64,000 bases of DNA from Streptomyces sp. ASQP_92 (GCF_025399895.1 NZ_JAODUA010000003.1:372001-436000), one strand, 5' to 3'. Positions 17,546 through 27,244 are shown, counted from the stretch's first letter. Translations and numbers: made by a program. Notes: a model not told the origin generated them from the letters alone.

Positions 17546-18666
17546 AGAAGCTCACCTCCCGCATCGACAAGGAGAAGCTGCTCCTCGCGATCGCGGCCCC
17601 CCTGCTCGCGCTCGTCGCGGCCCTTGTCGTCACCGCCCTGGTCATCCTCGCCACCGGCAAGAACCCGTTCCCGGCGTTCAACGACATGCTGTCGTACGGC
17701 TCGGCGAGCGACAGCCAGGTCTACATCCTCAACAAGGCGACGACGTACTACCTGGCGGGCATCGCGGTGGCCATCGGCTTCCGGATGAACCTGTTCAACA
17801 TCGGCGTCGACGGCCAGTACCGCCTCGCGGCCTTCCTGGCAGCGGTCGTCGGTGGCGCGCTGAGCCTGCCCGGCATCGTGCAGATCCCGGTCATCATCCT
17901 CGTCGCCATGCTGGTCGGCGCGGTGTGGTCGGCGATCGCGGGCATCCTGAAGGTGACCCGGGGCGTCAGCGAGGTCATCTCGACCATCATGCTGAACGCC
18001 ATCGCGACCGCGATCATCGCCTATCTGCTCCAGCCCGAGCGCCTCGGCCAGCTCGACGAGGCGGGCACGCTCGTCTCGACCAAGCCGCTGCCCGAGTCGT
18101 CCTGGTTCTTCACCCTCGACATGGGCCCGGCCGGACAGCTGTGGGGCTTCATCGTCGTCGCCGTCGTGGTCGGCGTGGCGTACTGGTTCACGCTCGGCCG
18201 CACCCGCTTCGGCTTCGATCTGCGGGCGGTCGGCCAGTCCGAGTCCGCGGCCGCGGCCAGCGGCGCCAACGTCAAGAAGATGATCGTCACCAGCATGATC
18301 ATCTCGGGCGCGGTGGCCGGCCTCGTCGGCATGCCGACGCTGCTCAACGACAGCCACCAGTTCGACAACAGCTTCCCGCTCGGACTCGGCTTCACGGGCA
18401 TCGCCATCGCCCTGCTCGGCCGCAACCACCCGGTGGGCGTCGCGCTCGCCGCCCTGCTCTGGGGCTATCTGGAGCGCACCACCGGCCACTTCGAAGTGAT
18501 CGGTTACGACAAGGAGATCCTCGGCGTGATCCAGGGCGTCATCGTCCTGTGCGTCGTGATCGCCTACGAACTCGTCCGCCGTTACGGCCTCAAGCGCCAG
18601 CAGCAGCGCGTCGGCGCCGAGCTCGCGGCCCAGGCCGCCAAGACCGATACGGAGGTGACGGCATGA
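17542..18666 (+). CDS. Nucleoside ABC transporter permease 1
   Basis: 374-residue membrane protein with about nine to ten hydrophobic segments. It belongs to the branched-chain amino acid/ribose-type permease superfamily paired with BMP receptors. Family segments include YLAGIAVAIGFRMNLFNIGV followed by DGQY, and GVSEVISTIMLNAIATAII. The start ATG overlaps the ATPase stop (ATGA), with GGGGGAGAGG upstream. Its own stop overlaps the next permease start in the same way. It forms the heteromeric channel with that second permease for nucleoside uptake. Confidence 0.88.
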   Translation: MKKLTSRIDKEKLLLAIAAPLLALVAALVVTALVILATGKNPFPAFNDMLSYGSASDSQVYILNKATTYYLAGIAVAIGFRMNLFNIGVDGQYRLAAFLAAVVGGALSLPGIVQIPVIILVAMLVGAVWSAIAGILKVTRGVSEVISTIMLNAIATAIIAYLLQPERLGQLDEAGTLVSTKPLPESSWFFTLDMGPAGQLWGFIVVAVVVGVAYWFTLGRTRFGFDLRAVGQSESAAAASGANVKKMIVTSMIISGAVAGLVGMPTLLNDSHQFDNSFPLGLGFTGIAIALLGRNHPVGVALAALLWGYLERTTGHFEVIGYDKEILGVIQGVIVLCVVIAYELVRRYGLKRQQQRVGAELAAQAAKTDTEVTA

Positions 18667-19952
18667 GCGTCACGACCGGAACGACCACGACTCCACCGCC
18701 TCCGGCCGGGGTCAAGCGGGGCAACGCCAAGCGCAAGTTCTCCCTCGCGCAGGTCCTGATGATCATCGCGGGTGCGCTGATCCTCATCTCCGCCGTCCGC
18801 ATCATCACCGGCGCCGACCAGCTCACCAGCGAGGGCCAGATCAGTGCCGCGCTCGGCCTCGCCGTGCCGATCGGGCTCGCGGGCCTGGCCGGTCTGTGGT
18901 CCGAGCGGGCCGGCGTGGTCAACATCGGCCTCGAAGGCATGATGATCCTCGGCACCTTCGGCGCGGGCTGGGTCGGCTGGCAGTCCAGCCCCTGGCTCGG
19001 CCTGATCGCGGGCATCGGCTTCGGTGTGCTCGGCGGTCTGATCCACGCGGTCGCCACCATCACCTTCGGCGTCGACCACATCGTCTCCGGTGTCGCGGTC
19101 AACCTGCTCGCGCTCGGCGTGACGCAGTACCTGGCCAAGCTGTTCTTCAACGACGGCGACGCGCAGGTCAAGGGCGGCAACCCCAAGCAGTCGCCGCCCG
19201 CCGACGCGCTGCCCAGCTTCACCATCCCGGGCCTGTCCTCCGGCCTCGAATCGGTCCAGAAGCACCACTGGTTCCTCGTCTCCGACCTCTGCGGAATCCT
19301 CGGCGGCCTGGTCACCGAGGTCTCCTGGGTCACCGTCATCGCCGTGGCGCTGTTCGTCGGCACCTGGTGGCTGCTGTGGAAGACGGCCTTCGGCCTGCGC
19401 CTGCGCTCCTGCGGCGAGAACCCGATCGCGGCCGAGTCGCTCGGCGTCAACGTGTACTCCTACAAGTACGCGGCGGTCGCCGTCTCGGGTGGTCTCGCCG
19501 GTCTCGGCGGCGCCTTCCTCGCCCTGGTCACCTCGCACATCTACCTGGAGGGCCAGACCGGCGGCCGCGGCTACATCGGTCTCGCCGCGATGATCTTCGG
19601 CAACTGGCGGCCCGGCGGACTCGCCATGGGCGCGGGCCTGTTCGGCTTCTCCGACGCGCTCCAGCTCCGCAACGGCGGCACCACCGTGCACGCCCTGCTG
19701 CTTCTGCTCGTCGTGCTGCTCGCGGTGCTCGCGGGCTGGAAGGCGTACAGGAAGGCGATGCTCCAGGCCGCGATCTGCGCGGCCACCGCCGTCGTGATCC
19801 TGGTCTGGTACCTGCTGACCGACGACGTGCCGAGCGACTTCGTGGGCGCGACCCCGTACGTCGTGACGCTGTTGGTGCTGTCGCTCTCCGCCCAGCGTCT
19901 GCGGATGCCCAAGGCGGACGGCATGCGCTACCGGAAGGGCCAGGGCAAGTGA
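18663..19952 (+). CDS. Nucleoside ABC transporter permease 2
   Basis: 429-residue permease of the same superfamily, with a cytoplasmic N-terminal tail of about 35 residues and then about ten hydrophobic segments. Diagnostic parts are LWSERAGVVNIGLEGMMILG and VDHIVSGVAVNLLALGVTQY, plus GLRLRSCGENPIAAESLGVN in a cytoplasmic loop. It overlaps the previous permease (ATGA), and its stop overlaps the cytidine deaminase start (GTGA). Importer and first catabolic enzyme are thus made from one coupled message. Confidence 0.88.
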   Translation: MSVTTGTTTTPPPPAGVKRGNAKRKFSLAQVLMIIAGALILISAVRIITGADQLTSEGQISAALGLAVPIGLAGLAGLWSERAGVVNIGLEGMMILGTFGAGWVGWQSSPWLGLIAGIGFGVLGGLIHAVATITFGVDHIVSGVAVNLLALGVTQYLAKLFFNDGDAQVKGGNPKQSPPADALPSFTIPGLSSGLESVQKHHWFLVSDLCGILGGLVTEVSWVTVIAVALFVGTWWLLWKTAFGLRLRSCGENPIAAESLGVNVYSYKYAAVAVSGGLAGLGGAFLALVTSHIYLEGQTGGRGYIGLAAMIFGNWRPGGLAMGAGLFGFSDALQLRNGGTTVHALLLLLVVLLAVLAGWKAYRKAMLQAAICAATAVVILVWYLLTDDVPSDFVGATPYVVTLLVLSLSAQRLRMPKADGMRYRKGQGK

Positions 19953-20341
19953 CGCCGGTGCCCGACTGGGCGGCCCTGCGCACGGCCGCGCGCGAGGCCA
20001 TGTCCCGCGCGTACGCGCCGTATTCGGGCTACCCGGTCGGCGCGGCCGCCCTGGTCGAGGACGGGCGCACCGTGACCGGCTGCAACGTGGAGAACGCCTC
20101 CTACGGCATCGGACTGTGCGCCGAGTGCGGGCTCGTCTCGGCGCTCCAGCTCTCCGGCGGCGGCCGCCTGACGCACTTCACCTGCGTGGACGGACGCGGC
20201 GAGGTGCTGGTCCCGTGCGGTCGGTGCCGTCAGCTCCTCTTCGAATTCGGCGGCGCCGAGCTCCTGTTGGAGACCCCGGACGGCATTCTCACGCTGGCCG
20301 AGATGCTGCCCCAGGCCTTCGGCCCGGACCACCTGAAGTAA
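19949..20341 (+). CDS. cdd: Cytidine deaminase
   Basis: 130-residue zinc enzyme converting cytidine and deoxycytidine to uridine and deoxyuridine. The size fits the small tetrameric cytidine deaminases. The substrate motif NVENASYG is followed by CAE, where C binds zinc and E is the proton shuttle, and PCGRCRQ supplies the other two zinc cysteines. The start GTG 19949 overlaps the permease stop. The gene ends just before a strong hairpin, so it closes the importer operon and feeds deaminated pyrimidine nucleosides to thymidine phosphorylase. Confidence 0.93.
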   Translation: MTPVPDWAALRTAAREAMSRAYAPYSGYPVGAAALVEDGRTVTGCNVENASYGIGLCAECGLVSALQLSGGGRLTHFTCVDGRGEVLVPCGRCRQLLFEFGGAELLLETPDGILTLAEMLPQAFGPDHLK

Positions 20342-20345
20342 CCTC

Positions 20346-20376
20346 GCGGCCCCCGCACTGCCCGTGCGGGGGCCGC
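20346..20376 (+). terminator. Hairpin terminator after cytidine deaminase gene
   Basis: Perfect 13-base-pair stem GCGGCCCCCGCAC/GTGCGGGGGCCGC with a 5-base loop, 4 bases after the stop. The next palindrome and deoA begin directly downstream. Confidence 0.82.
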
Positions 20377-20390
20377 GCTTTCCCCACCCC

Positions 20391-20404
20391 TCTATGCGCG
20401 TAGA
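20391..20404. promoter_or_regulatory. Nucleoside-regulon palindrome before deoA (TCTATGCGCGTAGA)
   Basis: One-base variant (T for C) of CTACGCGCGTAG, with the flanking T and A extending it to 14 bases. It is 38 bases upstream of the deoA start codon and just after the cdd terminator. Confidence 0.7.
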
Positions 20405-20442
20405 GTCGCGCAGGTAACGTGCACCAAGCCGGAAGGAATGCC

Positions 20443-21720
<1,278 letters not shown>

Positions 21721-21755
21721 CCTGGGATTGTGTGGCTTGGGCCCTCGTATGGGTG

Positions 21756-21787
21756 AACGGGACCGGTGGACCATCGCCGGTCCCGTT
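21756..21787 (+). terminator. Hairpin after deoA, within a sequence duplicated before both Uma2 genes
   Basis: Stem AACGGGACCGG pairs with CCGGTCCCGTT (11 base pairs, 10-base loop), 36 bases after the deoA stop. It could end deoA transcription. A near-identical hairpin is at 22485-22516 because this segment is part of a duplication. Confidence 0.6.
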
Positions 21788-21829
21788 CGGCATGCTGGAG
21801 TCGTGACGAACCGACGTAGGGAGACCGCC

Positions 21830-22420
21830 GTGAGCGCACTCACCGTCGACCACTCCGGCACCGGCCACGAGTGGGACGACATCGTCCGGATCTGGGAAGA
21901 GACGGACGCACCCGAGGGCTGCAAGGTGGAGATCATCGAGGGGATCGTCACCGTGTCACCACCGCCGTCCGACGAACACAACGACACCGCTTGGCTCGTG
22001 CAGCAGCAACTCCTCACCGTGCTGCCCGATGGCTGGGCGATCTACCAGACGCTGGGCCTCGCCCTCCGCCAGAGCGGGGGGATGTACATTCCCGACCTGG
22101 TGCTGATGCCGCGTTCACGACTGAGTCAGGGTCCGGATGGCCGTACGGCCGCGGAGGATGCCGAGCTCGTAGTGGAGATCACCTCCAAGAGCAATGCCAA
22201 CCACGATCGCGTGACCAAGCCGCACGGGTACGCGAAGGCGGGCGTGCCGTTGTACCTGCTGCTCGACCCCTGGCACTCGGGCCGTCCGACCGCGACGCTC
22301 TACGGTGAGCCGGAACAGGGCACCTATCGAGTTCTCGGCACGGTGGAGTACGGCGGGAAGCTGACCCTGCCCGCCCCCTTCGACCTGGAGATCGACACCG
22401 GGGGCTTTCCGGTTCGCTAG
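21830..22420 (+). CDS. Uma2 family endonuclease-like protein (tandem copy 1)
   Basis: 196-residue Uma2/DUF820 protein with the PD-(D/E)XK-like residues IPDLVLMP and ELVVEITSKS, followed by D, K and GYAKAGVPLYLLLD. GTG 21830 follows AGGGAG by 6 bases. It is a close paralogue of the next gene: both contain TDAPEGCKVEIIEG near the N-terminus and LPAPFDLEI/LPAPFELSI near the C-terminus. The duplication covers the upstream hairpin and ribosome-binding site too. Function is unknown. Confidence 0.84.
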   Translation: MSALTVDHSGTGHEWDDIVRIWEETDAPEGCKVEIIEGIVTVSPPPSDEHNDTAWLVQQQLLTVLPDGWAIYQTLGLALRQSGGMYIPDLVLMPRSRLSQGPDGRTAAEDAELVVEITSKSNANHDRVTKPHGYAKAGVPLYLLLDPWHSGRPTATLYGEPEQGTYRVLGTVEYGGKLTLPAPFDLEIDTGGFPVR

Positions 22421-22484
22421 CCGCTGGGCCTCGATGTGCCCCGACCCCGCCGGCCGGGGCATACGGCCGCACCACGTCCGGGTG

Positions 22485-22516
22485 AACGGGATCGGTGGAC
22501 CCTCGCCGGTCCCGTT
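22485..22516 (+). terminator. Duplicated hairpin between the two Uma2 genes
   Basis: AACGGGATCGG pairs with CCGGTCCCGTT. The single change from the upstream copy leaves a G-U pair, so the RNA hairpin is preserved. It is either a terminator or a control element upstream of the second Uma2 gene. Confidence 0.5.
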
Positions 22517-22559
22517 CGGCATGCTGGACTGCGTGACGAACCGACGCAGGGAGACCGCC

Positions 22560-23144
22560 ATGAGCGCACTCACGGTTGGCCACGAGCCCGGCCAGGGCTG
22601 GGACGACCTCGTCCGTCTCTGGGAGGGGACGGACGCACCCGAGGGCTGCAAGGTGGAGATCATCGAGGGGGTCGTCACCTTGTCACCGACGCCATCGAAC
22701 GGCCACAACGACATCGCCGAGACCGTTCAGCGACAGCTCTACTCCGTGATCGCCGCTGACTGGGGCATTTACCAGACCCTCGCGCTCGCCCTTCCGTCCC
22801 GGCACGGGATGTACATCCCGGACCTGGTGGTGGTACCCAAGGATGCGCTGTTCGGGGACAAGAACCACATTCCCGCCGACGCCGCCGAGCTGGTGGTCGA
22901 GATCACCTCGCAGTCCAACGCCGGCCATGACCGCATCACCAAGGCCGCCGGATACGCCCAAGCCGGCATCCCGCTCCATCTGTTGATCGACCGCTGGGCG
23001 CCCGGTGGGCCCACCGTCACGCTGTATGGCGAGCCCACGGGTGATGTCTACCGGACGCTCACGGCAGGCAAGTTCGGAGAAGCGGTGATGCTGCCCGCCC
23101 CCTTCGAGCTGTCGATCGAGACAAGCCTTTTCCCGGGACGCTAG
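22560..23144 (+). CDS. Uma2 family endonuclease-like protein (tandem copy 2)
   Basis: 194-residue paralogue of the preceding gene, with IPDLVVVPKDALF, ELVVEITSQSNAGHDRITK and GYAQAGIPLHLLIDRW. ATG 22560 sits after the same CAGGGAGACCGCC leader as copy 1. The last six codons and stop lie inside the first unit of a 58-base tandem repeat. No toxin, methylase or transposase neighbour suggests a job for the pair. Confidence 0.84.
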   Translation: MSALTVGHEPGQGWDDLVRLWEGTDAPEGCKVEIIEGVVTLSPTPSNGHNDIAETVQRQLYSVIAADWGIYQTLALALPSRHGMYIPDLVVVPKDALFGDKNHIPADAAELVVEITSQSNAGHDRITKAAGYAQAGIPLHLLIDRWAPGGPTVTLYGEPTGDVYRTLTAGKFGEAVMLPAPFELSIETSLFPGR

Positions 23145-23236
23145 GCGGGTCGGAGGCGTGCCGGGGACGCCGCACCGACCACGCCTTTTCCCGGGACGCT
23201 AGCCGGGCCGGAGGCGTGCCGGGGACGCCGCACCGA
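23125..23236. repeat. 58-base tandem duplication spanning the Uma2 stop codon
   Basis: The segment starting GCCTTTTCCCGGGACGCTAG at 23125 recurs at 23183 with the same 58-base period and only a few changes. The second copy ends at the ATG of the STAS gene. It looks like a recent slippage or duplication event. Confidence 0.85.
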
Positions 23237-23562
23237 TGAGTTCCGGAGGGCTACGGGGTCTCATCGGTGTGGAAGCCATCGACCCCGCGCAGCGCGCCCC
23301 TGTCCTCGTCGTCCCCGACCCCCTCACCTTCGCCGACGTCCCGCTCCTGTGCGAGCGGCTGCGTGGGCTGTACGGGTCCGGGGCGGAGCTCGTGGTGTGT
23401 GACCTCGCCGCACTGAGCCGTGCCGACCTCGCCGCGGTCGAGGCGGTGGCCCGCCTCCGCCTCACCGCCCGGCGGGCCGGTCGCCGGGTGCGGATGCGGG
23501 GGGCGGGGGCGGGGCTTGTGGCGCTGCTCGAACTGGCGGGCTTGGGGTCGGACCTGTCGTGA
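23236..23562 (+). CDS. STAS domain protein
   Basis: 108-residue single-domain protein with the STAS fold: PVLVVPDPLTFADVPLLCER, then ELVVCDLAALSRADLAAVEA and GRRVRMRGAGAGLVALLELA. Anti-anti-sigma factors of this fold carry a phosphorylatable serine after the D in the central strand; here the D-L-A-A-L-S-R segment has a serine in about that place. No partner anti-sigma kinase gene is adjacent. It may be an orphan partner-switch protein; that role is inferred. Confidence 0.72.
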   Translation: MSSGGLRGLIGVEAIDPAQRAPVLVVPDPLTFADVPLLCERLRGLYGSGAELVVCDLAALSRADLAAVEAVARLRLTARRAGRRVRMRGAGAGLVALLELAGLGSDLS

Positions 23563-23740
23563 GGCCGGCCCTGCGTCCGGCTGCGGGGCGTGCGGGGCTG
23601 GTCGCGCGTACGCGGTGGAGCGCGGGATTGCCCGTTGAGGCCGGCAGCCAGTCCGGTCGCAGGGTGCCCGAAGCGAGCGGCGCGCGGGCGAGCCCCCGCA
23701 GGACCTGCCAACTGCGCGCGCGATCACCCGCTGCTGTTCC

Positions 23741-23941
23741 TCACAGCGGGGTCTCGTGGGCCTCGGCGCATCGAGGGTGCCAGTAGGCGACACGGGGTGG
23801 TCCGTTCCAGCGGGCGAGGGTTCCCCTGCGGGCGGGCAGGTGGAGGGGGACCGGTTGGTGACAGGCCGGGCACCTCTCGGGCTTCACGGTGTAGGTCACG
23901 TACTCGAACTGGACCGCCCCCGCGCCGGACTTGCTCTCCAT
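23741..23941 (-). CDS. Small zinc-ribbon-like protein
   Basis: 66-residue protein that I do not recognise. It has Cys-x-x-Cys-His (CPACH) in the middle and H-P-R-C near the end, which could bind one zinc ion. ATG 23941 has an excellent GAGGGGAGAG ribosome-binding site. It lies downstream, on the same strand, of the two small genes at 24.1-24.7 kb that face the HTH/TPR regulator, so it may belong to the same locus. Confidence 0.6.
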   Translation of the reverse strand: MESKSGAGAVQFEYVTYTVKPERCPACHQPVPLHLPARRGTLARWNGPPRVAYWHPRCAEAHETPL

Positions 23942-24095
23942 GCCCGCTCTCCCCTCGTCCCTCGCCGCACGATCGACTTCCTGTACGCACGGTGGGTGCG
24001 GGCCGACCGCGCCCGAGGTCAACTTCCCTCGCCCGTCGGGCAGTTCGGCGCTCCTGCCCGTCATGGCCGGACGCGTCCGGTGGCTGCGTGGCGCC

Positions 24096-24413
24096 TCACG
24101 CGTCGGCCCGCGCGTCCTCGGCGGCTCCGCCGAGGTGCCTGTACTCCAGGGCGTTGGCCTCGGCCCGCCGCTCCTGCTCGGTTCGATCGGCCAGGACCAC
24201 GACGGCCGTGTCCTGGATCGTGCGGCAGAAGACGGCGTGACCGGTGCGTGCCGTGTGCTCCTGCATGGCCCGGCTCACCTCGTCGACCGTTTCCGTCGGC
24301 AGGACCACGTAGTGACAGGTCCCGTTCGTGCACGTCGCCGAGGCGCGGAGGGCTTCGTCCGGGTGCGCCATGACGCGGTAGCGCACAAACCGCGCGGTGC
24401 TCCTGGCGCTCAT
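24096..24413 (-). CDS. Small conserved Streptomyces protein (DUF7848-like), function unknown
   Basis: 105 residues. Visible features are a Cys pair (ATCTNGTCHYVVLP), then the helical TETVDEVSRAMQEHTARTGH ending at His, and a charged C-terminus. The pattern resembles a Streptomyces family of small proteins often found beside HTH regulators; I recall it as DUF7848 with moderate certainty. Its ATG overlaps the stop of the upstream 85-residue gene (ATGA), so the two are coupled. Confidence 0.6.
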   Translation of the reverse strand: MSARSTARFVRYRVMAHPDEALRASATCTNGTCHYVVLPTETVDEVSRAMQEHTARTGHAVFCRTIQDTAVVVLADRTEQERRAEANALEYRHLGGAAEDARADA

Positions 24414-24667
24414 GGGCGCCGCGCCTCAACCGGGGTGTCGAACACACGCGCCTGAACGAGCTCGGCGGCCGACGGGGAACGCAGCGCCTCGGGCGGGGTG
24501 GCCCACTCGACGCCGCCGCCGGGCGGGCGGAGGTAGACGCTCCCCTCGAAGCGGTCCTGCACGACGCCGATCCTGTTGCCGTTGGCCGTGTCCACGGCGT
24601 ACTCGGCGTACTCGGCGGCTACTTCAACGAATTCATCGGCCCGGTCAATGGGGCTGTCCACGTCCAC
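24410..24667 (-). CDS. Small acidic protein, function unknown
   Basis: 85-residue protein beginning VDVDSPIDRADEFVEVAAEY, acidic, with no membrane segment and no motif I recognise. GTG 24667 has GGAAGGAA a few bases upstream. It is the first gene of a leftward pair, divergent from the HTH/TPR regulator with 129 bases between starts. Small genes divergent from or beside such regulators are common in Streptomyces, so it is likely controlled by that regulator. Confidence 0.6.
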   Translation of the reverse strand: MDVDSPIDRADEFVEVAAEYAEYAVDTANGNRIGVVQDRFEGSVYLRPPGGGVEWATPPEALRSPSAAELVQARVFDTPVEARRP

Positions 24668-24796
24668 GGCGCGGTTCCTTCCTCGACGGTCTCTCCTGTC
24701 TCTACGCAACCGCACGACCACGCACGGCGGTACCTTGGAAGGACGGTCGGAGCATGAAACCCATGAACGCCACGCGCACTGCCGGGAGTTGAGGGC

Positions 24797-26152
24797 ATGG
24801 CCAATCGGACACGCATCCCGAACGAGAGCTTGCGCCGCCTGCTCGTACAGGCCAAATGGTCGCGCTCTCAGTTCGCGCTCATCGTCAACCGCATGGGTGC
24901 GGAAGCCGGAATGGACCTTCATTACGACCAGTCGGCGGTGTCGCACTGGGTAGCCGGAACCGTGCCGAACCCCCCGGTCAGGCGTCTGATCGTCGAGGCG
25001 TTCTCGCGCAAGCTGCACCGGACGGTGACACACGCCGAGGCCGGTCTCCCGCTTGCCGCGTCCGATCAGGCTCCGGCCGGCCTCGATGCCGTGGAAGAGA
25101 TCGTCGATCTGGGGACGGCCGACATGGATCCGTCGCGCCGGGGTGTCATCGCGGCTGCGGGCCTGTTCTCCGCCGCCCTGGCCGTGCCGATGTTTTCCGG
25201 GGACGCGCATGCCGCGGAAGCCGGCCCCGTCGTTCCCGGCAAGCAGACGGTTCGGATCGGAGCCGGTCAGGTCGAGTCGGTCCGCAGGATGACCGACAAG
25301 ATCGCGGACATCCTCGACGAGCTGGGCGGAGCACACGCACGGCCGATGGCCGCCGCCTTCCTCGTCAACACCGTGGTTCCGTGGCTGCGCGCCGAAGCGA
25401 CAGACGCCGTCCGGAAGGACATGTGGGCAGCCGCCTCGGACCTGGTCTACCTGACGGGGTGGATGGCCATGTACGAACGGGACCACGGGACGGCCCAGAC
25501 GTACTACCTCAAGGCGCTGAAGCTGGCGGACCGTGCGGACGACCATGTGACGTACTGCCGGACACTGCGCGGCATGAGCCTCCAGGCGTCGAACCTCGGA
25601 TATGGCCCGCTGGCCCTGAAGCTGGCCGACTCGGCAGCCGAAGCGGCCCCCAAGGCCGGCCCCCGCCTCAAGGCGTTTCTCACCGGTCAGCAGGCGCACG
25701 CCACGGCCATGGTGGGAGATCACCGGCGCGCGCGAAGCCTGTTGGCCGCGACGGAATCCGCCCTGATGCGGGCGGACAGCCGCCGCGAGTCGATCGGCGG
25801 GTACAACCAGTCCGCCTACGCCTTCCACGTCTCGCACGTCCTGTACGAGGGGAGGGACCTGCCGGGGTCGATCAAGGCCCTGCAACAGGCGCTCACGGTG
25901 CAGCCCGCCAACGAGCGCCAGGGAAGGGTCCACTTCTACGCCGTGCTCGCCCAACGGCAGCTCGAATACGGCCACCTCGACGCGGCATGCGACTCGTGGA
26001 CCCGCTTCCTGGAGGACTACGAACATGTGTCGTCCGCCCGAGGGGACGAGCACTTCGACACGATGCGGCGCCGCCTTACGCCGCACAAGAACGCGCGGTC
26101 CGTTCGTCAACTGGCGGCACGGATCAGTGAGGTTGCCCGGCTCAAGGCGTAG
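24797..26152 (+). CDS. HTH regulator with TPR-like C-terminus (NsdA-like)
   Basis: 451 residues. An N-terminal helix-turn-helix (residues about 10-75) contains DQSAVSHWVAGTVPNPPVRR. A hydrophobic stretch preceded by twin arginines (RRGVIAAAGLFSAALAVPMF, from residue 114) looks like a Tat signal but lies inside the protein. From about residue 190 onward there are helical repeats of TPR type, for example YYLKALKLADRADDHVTYCR and SIKALQQALTVQPANERQGR. The layout matches NsdA-type Streptomyces regulators of development and antibiotic production. The target is unknown; the divergent small genes are the obvious candidates. Confidence 0.75.
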   Translation: MANRTRIPNESLRRLLVQAKWSRSQFALIVNRMGAEAGMDLHYDQSAVSHWVAGTVPNPPVRRLIVEAFSRKLHRTVTHAEAGLPLAASDQAPAGLDAVEEIVDLGTADMDPSRRGVIAAAGLFSAALAVPMFSGDAHAAEAGPVVPGKQTVRIGAGQVESVRRMTDKIADILDELGGAHARPMAAAFLVNTVVPWLRAEATDAVRKDMWAAASDLVYLTGWMAMYERDHGTAQTYYLKALKLADRADDHVTYCRTLRGMSLQASNLGYGPLALKLADSAAEAAPKAGPRLKAFLTGQQAHATAMVGDHRRARSLLAATESALMRADSRRESIGGYNQSAYAFHVSHVLYEGRDLPGSIKALQQALTVQPANERQGRVHFYAVLAQRQLEYGHLDAACDSWTRFLEDYEHVSSARGDEHFDTMRRRLTPHKNARSVRQLAARISEVARLKA

Positions 26153-26242
26153 GGCTGGGGTGAGGGGAAGCCTCCACCCCTGCCCCCCCGGACCGTCGCG
26201 GCTCCCCGATGTCGACGTGCTCCGTGCCGAGCGCCCCGCGGC

Positions 26243-27244
26243 TCAGTGGGCCGGAACCGGAACGCCCTCCTCGTCCAGGCGGGCCGGGAGGTCGAAGAGG
26301 GGGAACCAGCGGGACGTGTCCAGGAAGGAGCAGATGCCCGAGACCTTGCCCCCGCTCGTCTCGATCACCATCAGGGCCCACGGCACGAAGCCGCCCGCGG
26401 GATCCGGGTGGTAGTGGGCGAAGGCCGGCGTGCCGTTGGCGACCGTCGGCAGGAGGCGGGAGCCGCGGCACACCTCGCCCACGCCCAGCATCCAGCCCAC
26501 GATGTCGTCGTGGCCCCGCAGCCACAGGTCGTACGGCGGCATCGACAGCGTCGCGTCCTCGTGGAGCAGGGCGGTCAGGGCCGTCATGTCGTAGCCCTCG
26601 AAGGCCGCCACATAGCGGTCCAGGAGCTTGCGCTGCTCCTCGTCGAGCGGGTTCGCCGCGTCCGTCTGCTTCGGCTCGGACTCCGCAAGGGTCGAACGGG
26701 CGCGCTGGAGAGCGGAGTTGACCGAGGCGACCGTCGTGTCGAGGAGCTCGGCGACCTCGCTCGCCTTCCACGCCAGGACCTCGCGCAGGATCAGCACCGC
26801 GCGCTGCTTGGGCGGAAGGTGCTGGAGCGCGGCGACGAACGCGAGCCGCACGGACTCGCGGGCCAGCGCCGCCTCGGCCGGGTCCTCGACGGTCGGCAGC
26901 ACCCGCCCGTCCGGCACCGGCTCCAGCCAGGTCACCTCCGGGCGGGAGTTGAGCTGGGCGTTGGCCACCGGGGTGGCCGCCGTCAGATCCATCGGGCGGG
27001 CCCGCTTGTTGCCCGCGTTCAGCATGTCCAGGCAGACGTTGGTCGCGATCCGGTACAGCCACGAGCGCAGCGAGGAGCGGCCCTCGAACTTGTCGATGCT
27101 GCGCCACGCCCGCACCAGCGTGTCCTGCACCGCGTCCTCCGCCTCGAAGGCCGAGCCGAGCATCCGGTAGCAGTACCCGGTCAACTCTCTGCGGTGCTCT
27201 TCGAGGCGTACGTCCAGATCCGCCGCCGCTGCCAGATCACTCAT
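26243..27244 (-). CDS. ECF sigma factor with C-terminal SnoaL-like domain
   Basis: 333 residues. Sigma region 2 (RRELTGYCYRMLGSAFEAED and the following DTLVRAWRSI) and region 4 (LPPKQRAVLILREVLAWKAS) are followed by an extra domain of about 130 residues starting LLDRYVAAFEGYDMTALTAL. This resembles a SnoaL/NTF2 fold, as in ECF families that carry their own regulatory domain instead of an anti-sigma factor. ATG 27244 has GGTGGA upstream. It stands alone; no anti-sigma gene is beside it. Region 4 and the extra domain together suggest self-regulation by a small molecule or intramolecular contact. Confidence 0.85.
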   Translation of the reverse strand: MSDLAAAADLDVRLEEHRRELTGYCYRMLGSAFEAEDAVQDTLVRAWRSIDKFEGRSSLRSWLYRIATNVCLDMLNAGNKRARPMDLTAATPVANAQLNSRPEVTWLEPVPDGRVLPTVEDPAEAALARESVRLAFVAALQHLPPKQRAVLILREVLAWKASEVAELLDTTVASVNSALQRARSTLAESEPKQTDAANPLDEEQRKLLDRYVAAFEGYDMTALTALLHEDATLSMPPYDLWLRGHDDIVGWMLGVGEVCRGSRLLPTVANGTPAFAHYHPDPAGGFVPWALMVIETSGGKVSGICSFLDTSRWFPLFDLPARLDEEGVPVPAH

